Below, one piece after another: positions 37,701 through 43,700 of a DNA stretch of 64,000 bases. How positions within the stretch are numbered: position 1 is the first letter of the stretch; each line of letters opens with the position of its first letter. Origin of the DNA: Zantedeschia hybrid cultivar (Eukaryota > Streptophyta > Magnoliopsida > Alismatales > Araceae); assembly GCA_030544215.1 (NCBI GenBank), contig JARZZO010000013.1, positions 673,001-737,000 of the forward strand. Reading direction: 5' to 3'. Made by a program: the position numbers and the translations under genes. The notes below the pieces were generated by a model that had not been told where the DNA came from, did not search any database, and saw nothing but the letters and a program-made list of their open reading frames with translations.

Positions 37701-40700
37701 ACTGAAATTGAAGTTAAAAAAGCCGTCTTCGATTTGGGGGCAGATAAGTCACCAGGACCAGACGGAATACCCATCTGGTTTTATCAGGTTTTTTGGGAAG
37801 ATGTCAAATCTGAAATTTTTAATGCTGCAAAGGATTTCATTTCTGGTGATGCTAGCTGTGAATGCCTCAATCATACTTATATTGTTCTACTTCCTAAGAA
37901 GGAGAGTGCAATGCAACTGAAAGACTTTCGACCTATTAGCTTACTTAATGGGTCATATGAGATCTTTGCTCGAATCATTGCTTCTAGATTGAGCATGGTA
38001 TTAAATGGCATTGTGCAACCGAATCAATCTGCTTTCATTCGGGGTAGAAGATTGAAGGATAATTTTCTTCTTGTTCATGAGGTTTTGTTTTCCTTGAAGA
38101 AGAAAGGCATAGAAGGAGTGGCTTGTAAATTAGATTTTAATAAGGCTTATGACAGAGTACAGTGGAGCTGCTTATGGAAAATTCTGAAAGAGCACCATGT
38201 TCCGTATTAATTCATTACGGTTATGCAGAAATGTGTGACCACGGCTACATTTTCTATGATCATCAACAATAATGTTTATGGATATTTTAGTAGCTCTAGA
38301 GGTCTGAGGCAAGGAGATCCACTTTCACCTCTACTATATGTCATAGTGGCCAATATATTGAGCAGAATGTGTGTCAATGCTGAAAATGATGGTTGGATTA
38401 GAGGTGTTCAAATTTGCAGGGGTCAAACAGGTATCTCCCATTTACAGTTCGCAGATGACACTTTACTATTCTTCAAGACTGATGTGGAGAATGTTAAGTT
38501 TATATCTTTTCTGTTGAAAGGATTTGAGGCATGTTCTGGGATGAAAATTAATTATGATAAGAGCTCGGTTATTCCTGTACATTTGAGTGAAGACCAGGGT
38601 GCTAATGTGGCTGATATTCTTGGATGCGGAATTGGTAAACTTCCAATCACTTATTTGGGTTTACCTTTGAATGATAGAAGGGTCAGTGTAAAAGATTGGG
38701 ACCCTGTTATCCTCAAAATACAAAGAAAGCTGTCTTCATGGAAGGCCAAATAGTTGTCATTTGGGGGTAGAATTACACTAATAAATTCTGTTCTCACAGC
38801 AATACCAATGCACTATTGTTCTGTTTTTCTCATGCCCATTTCTGTTTGCAAGGCTATAGATAAAATCAGAAGAAGATTTCTTTGGGGTGGTTACAATCAA
38901 GACAAAAAAGGTATTTCACTGATAAACTGGAAGAAAGTGTGCAAACCAAAAGCAAATGGAGGCCTGGGAGTAAGGAATCTGCGGGTTTGGAATGTGGCTC
39001 TATTGGGGAAATGGCTATGGGAATTAATGGAGGAAGAACCAAGCTTGTGGAAGCAACTGATTATCAAGAAACATTATTTGCCTAGATGCAGATTTTTCCT
39101 ACAACAAAAAAATGTTTCTATGATGTCACCTTTGTGGACAGATATCATGAAAGCTGGAATTAATTTTCAGAAACATATTTTTCAGAAACTAGGAAATGGG
39201 GAAAACACTTTCTTCTGGAAGGACAAATGGTTGGGAGATAAATGTTTGAAGGATAGATACCCAAACCTATATGCTATTACTATAGATCAGTGGTCCTTGG
39301 TGAAAGATTGTTATGAAATAGTGAGGAACTATGTTCAATGGAATGTTCGGATGTGCAAGAATTTGAAGGAGGAAGAAATAAATCAATTTACAGACTTAAT
39401 TAATGCTTTATATGCTACATCTATTCATATAGATTTGGTGGATAAATTGATTTGGGAACCTACTACAGGACACTTCACTGTGAAGTCCTATTATAATAAG
39501 TTGGAGGAAGACATGCCTAAATACTTGAAGTATGAGGAAGTTTGGAAAATCAAATCTCCTCTCAAAGTTAGCGCATTTATGTGGCTTATGTATGAGAAGA
39601 GGATTGTTACTAAAGTCTATAGGAGGAAATGGTGCCTGGAAGATGATGTATTGTGTCTTCTCTGTGGTAGCAATCCAAAAGATGTGGATCACTTGTTAGT
39701 CACTTGCAAGATAAGTCAAATGTGCTGGAGTACCATCGGGGAGTTATTGCAGTTTGAACCAAAATTCCTAACAGTAGGGGAGATGTGGTCCTTCTTCAAA
39801 CAAATGAGTTCTAAGCAAAAACAGAAAATGCAGAGAAGATTCTATGGGATGATTCCTCATGCTATTTGTTGGAGTATATGGAAAGAGAGAAACGACGCTG
39901 TTTTCAGAGGAAGCAAAGTCTATGTGGAAAATACCGTTATTAAGAGTTTGAGTTTTCTATATACTTGGTCTAGACATAATCTAGGTTTTTCTGTTGCCAA
40001 CTGGAAGAAGGCTTTAAATAGATAAGGCCTTTGTAATTTCCTTGGTTCTTTGTTCTGATGGGATAGGAATCTCTCCTGTCCGGTAATGCATTGTACTTCC
40101 TCTATTTATGAATAAAATTGGTGGTACAAGCCATGTTTTTCTCAAAAAGCCTGATGGACGAAGTCTAGGAAATCCTCCATAGAGCCTATAGCAACAGTCC
40201 CATTTGACCTCTACGTCGGGGATAAAGTGGCATTGAAATCCCTAGCAACACGCCAGGGTCCCCCTATTTGAGAAGGCCACTAAAGTAGTTCCTCTCACAA
40301 GGTCTTTTTCTCCTCTCTTCCTTATGGCCCATGCACTCCCTTAAAGTCCCAAGCAAAGCTATCCTTCATATACTTGAAAGTGATAGTGATCATTGATCTC
40401 CCCACTTGCCTCCCTACCTCATCATACCCCTTCTCTCCCGACAGCTTGTGAGACAACTCCCCTGTTCAGCTGGCTCCCTTCAACTTCCCTCCACAGACTC
40501 CTCTGGTTTGATCTCCTAAGTGTTCAAGATGTCTATTCTACACCTTCTAATTGGGTCCTTCACGGCTACCTGCTTCTCCCTCCCCCTTTATTCTCCTCAC
40601 AGTTCTGTCCTCCCCCTCTTCTCTTCTCCCTCTTTCCTCCTCCCTCCTTCCTTCTTTTCCTTACTGACCTCCCCCCTTTTCTCCTCTAGCATACCTAATT

Positions 40701-43700
40701 GCTATCTATTTTGAATCTTACTGAACATAACCCGAATATCTATTTCTAGCCCTTCAAATGACACCCCAGCTATTCCACGACCTTCTGGTTTGTCCGTCTA
40801 TGCATTTCTCCACTCTTGCCAACATCTCCTTAGCCTCCGCCTTGCCAAGAGGCCCTCTCGATCGACCATGACTCTCCTCCTCCTTATGCTTTGCCTGAGA
40901 GTCTGGAACCAAGTCATCTTCTTCATTAGAGGCCCCAACGGTGTCCTAGGCCTTGATCACCAAAGAGACCAATGCCAACTGATAACTGATTAATTAGACT
41001 GGAATTGGATGGCTGGCTATGAGGACCAAAGCATGCTCTGTCAGAGGTTCCCCCCCCTCCTCCCCTGAGACCCTTATCAGAGTCCTTACAGAACGGCTTC
41101 CTGACACCCATCAGGGAGGTCTTACGGCACTGCATAGGTGAGGGCTAGATGTCTTCCTTCCAATGGTTGCAAAAGCCCTCCCCGCTTCTTGAGTGCAACT
41201 CATAAAACACTCTCTATTGAAGTTCACTCCTGTTGAGGTTGGCCAGCCTATAGCCCTAGTAGGGCGCTTCCCTGTCACCGCTTGCAAGAGGGCTACAGGA
41301 CAGGAAACTGGAAGGAGTTGGCGATGCCTGCTTTCTCCTCGTCCTCAAAGTGAGGGAGTGACGGAGGAGCCTGCTTTCTCCTTAACCCTTGCCACAATTT
41401 GTCAGGGGGTAGATTGCAGGGGCGATGCCATCAAGACTATCTGACAGTGGGGGAGGTGCCTGCCTGCAGGAGGGTGGCAGTGGGGCCAAGGAGAATGTAG
41501 AAGGGAGGCCCTCTCCCTGGACGGAGAGGCATTGCCAATGGTAGAGCAAAGCCTCTGCTGCTAAAGAGGACATGGGTTGAGAGAAGTGGGCAAAGGAAAT
41601 GCCCAGGTCCAGATCTAGGAGACCCAATACGTGTGTTTTGGATCCCAGCCGAGATCCCATCACTATGATGGGTAAGTCATCAAGTCCCTAACAATGCCCG
41701 AACCCCCTTTGCTCATATCCAAGCCGACTGGGCGCATGGCAGGTGGTTGAAATTTCGAACCTGCTGGTCCAAAAGGAGACACATGAGGCTCACATGCGTG
41801 GCCTTTTGTCCCCTTGAACCCTAATCCTTGCGATCTCTGCGGCACTGCCACCTGATCCGAAGCATAGACGTCCATTATCTTCCCTCGGATGATGAAGGCT
41901 TAGCCATCGACGAGAGCCTCCGGGACCACTGGGACCACCTCCGAGCTGCTCACTGTGGTCAAGACTTCCACAGCTAGAACCAAACCCCCATTGACAAATT
42001 ATCTCTCTACCTGGGAGAGGGAAGCAAACCCGACCACCAGTGAGCTCAGCACCTCCTCATCGCAGGGGAAGATGGGGACCTCCAGAAACCGCAGCCTTGC
42101 ACTGATCACGCTGGGTTTGGGAAGGTGGCGGTGTGGGGTTCCCGCTGAGAAAACCTGAGGACAAACTTAAGACTTGCAAGGGCACCAAGCTCCGCAACCT
42201 GATGCTGCACACCAACAGAAAAGAATGATATGAAGCCACTGAAGGTTCCAGGACATCGCTGTCTGCCACCTCTTGGTGAGGGAAGCAAGGATCATGCCCT
42301 CATCCACAAGTCCCGTTAGCAGAACACCCCTCATACACACCACCCAACTTTTCTTCTCCTCTCCTCTAGCGGAGCTCTTGATATCCACCCTCCATTACCC
42401 AGGAGCAGGTGAGGAGGGACCATGCCAGAAGGCAAAGAACCTCTGACCCTGTCTGAGCCTCAAACAATGTCCACATAGGACTTCCTTCTGCGGGATGAGC
42501 AGAAGCTCTTCCGATGACCTGCACCCCTCAGTTCCAACACACTATGGGCGTGTTTGGCTCAGCTTCCAATTGGAAGCACTTTTAGACTTTTATCTAGTTA
42601 TTTTGGTAGAAAAAAGTAGTTTTTGGAAGCATTAGTTTATTTTTTGGCTTCCAACTAAAAGCTAGAACTTGGAGCTTCCTAAATTGGAGAGAAAGTGATG
42701 TTGTTAGAGGGGATTTGACTTTTATAACAACCTTAAATTAGTTATAACCACTTGCATTCATCTTTTTTCATGTAATAAGAGGAAGCCAAAAGTTGCTTTC
42801 AATTAGAAGTTGCACCAAACACGCCTTAAGGGAGTCCAAAACTGGGAGCATCCTCCCCCCCTCTAGGGAACCATGTTCACTCCGTTTGCTGGAGAGGTCC
42901 GACCACCCCAGGTCTCTAGAGCACTCTGACCACCCCTCGTCTCTGGAGCACTCCAACCACCCCAGTACGCCATCCTTCAGTTAATATTACATTGCCAAAC
43001 AAAACACAGAACGAAAGAACGTAGAAGAGATTGTGCTCATGGGTAGGAGAGTAGATCCTGCGTAATGGCATGGATGGTCAGGTCGTCTCTTGAAATCTCT
43101 CCTTCTCTTTCTTTTTACAGTCATGTGATGGCTAATTGCTTCATAAACTTGTCCAAGCTCTCTGAGGTCCCATTGAGATCTCTTATCTTTCAGTCTCTTG
43201 ACATGCTATTGGTGGTGAGATGGTAAAAGTTGTTGTAGGGCTAGAGTGATAGATTAAGATGGCGGGACAAGATTCATGTAGCCGACCCCAAATAGATGGT
43301 ATAAGGCTTTGATGATGATGATGATGAACATTCGGGGGAATTAATCCATGATATTTAGCACTGTTTTGGTTGTATGTATGAAAGGCATATTTCACCCAGA
43401 GCAGGCATGGAGTTTCAGGTGAATTAGCGTAGGGGAGTCCAGGATAAAACTGTTCAGAATGGACCCTGTGTACATGTTGTGACTAATAGCTAGTAGTGTT
43501 GGATAAGGAAGCTAAGTTGGCCGTGTAAATGAATACTATGTTTTTTTGTTGCAACAATTAGTTATTGCGAAATCATCAAAGCAGTTTATTTTGTGATAAC
43601 TTGTCTTGTATTCAGCTGGGATGAAACACAATGCTGTACTGTCGGGATATGATCTAGTCTCTAAAATGTTATTGAGATGGATTACCAACCAATGATCAAG

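Larger units (their letters stand above)
34501..40148 (+). mobile_element. LINE-1 (L1-type non-LTR retrotransposon), inserted in LINE-3
   Basis: Two-ORF L1-type element, 5.65 kb, ending AATAAAATTGGTGGTAC...CTCAAAAA. Flanks GCCTGAAGG (34492-34500) and GCCTGATGG (40149-40157) form a 9-bp target duplication with 8/9 match. It interrupts the endonuclease region of LINE-3, which reads on the other strand. Its 5' end falls inside ORF1, so it is 5'-truncated, as is common for target-primed insertion. Confidence 0.88.
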
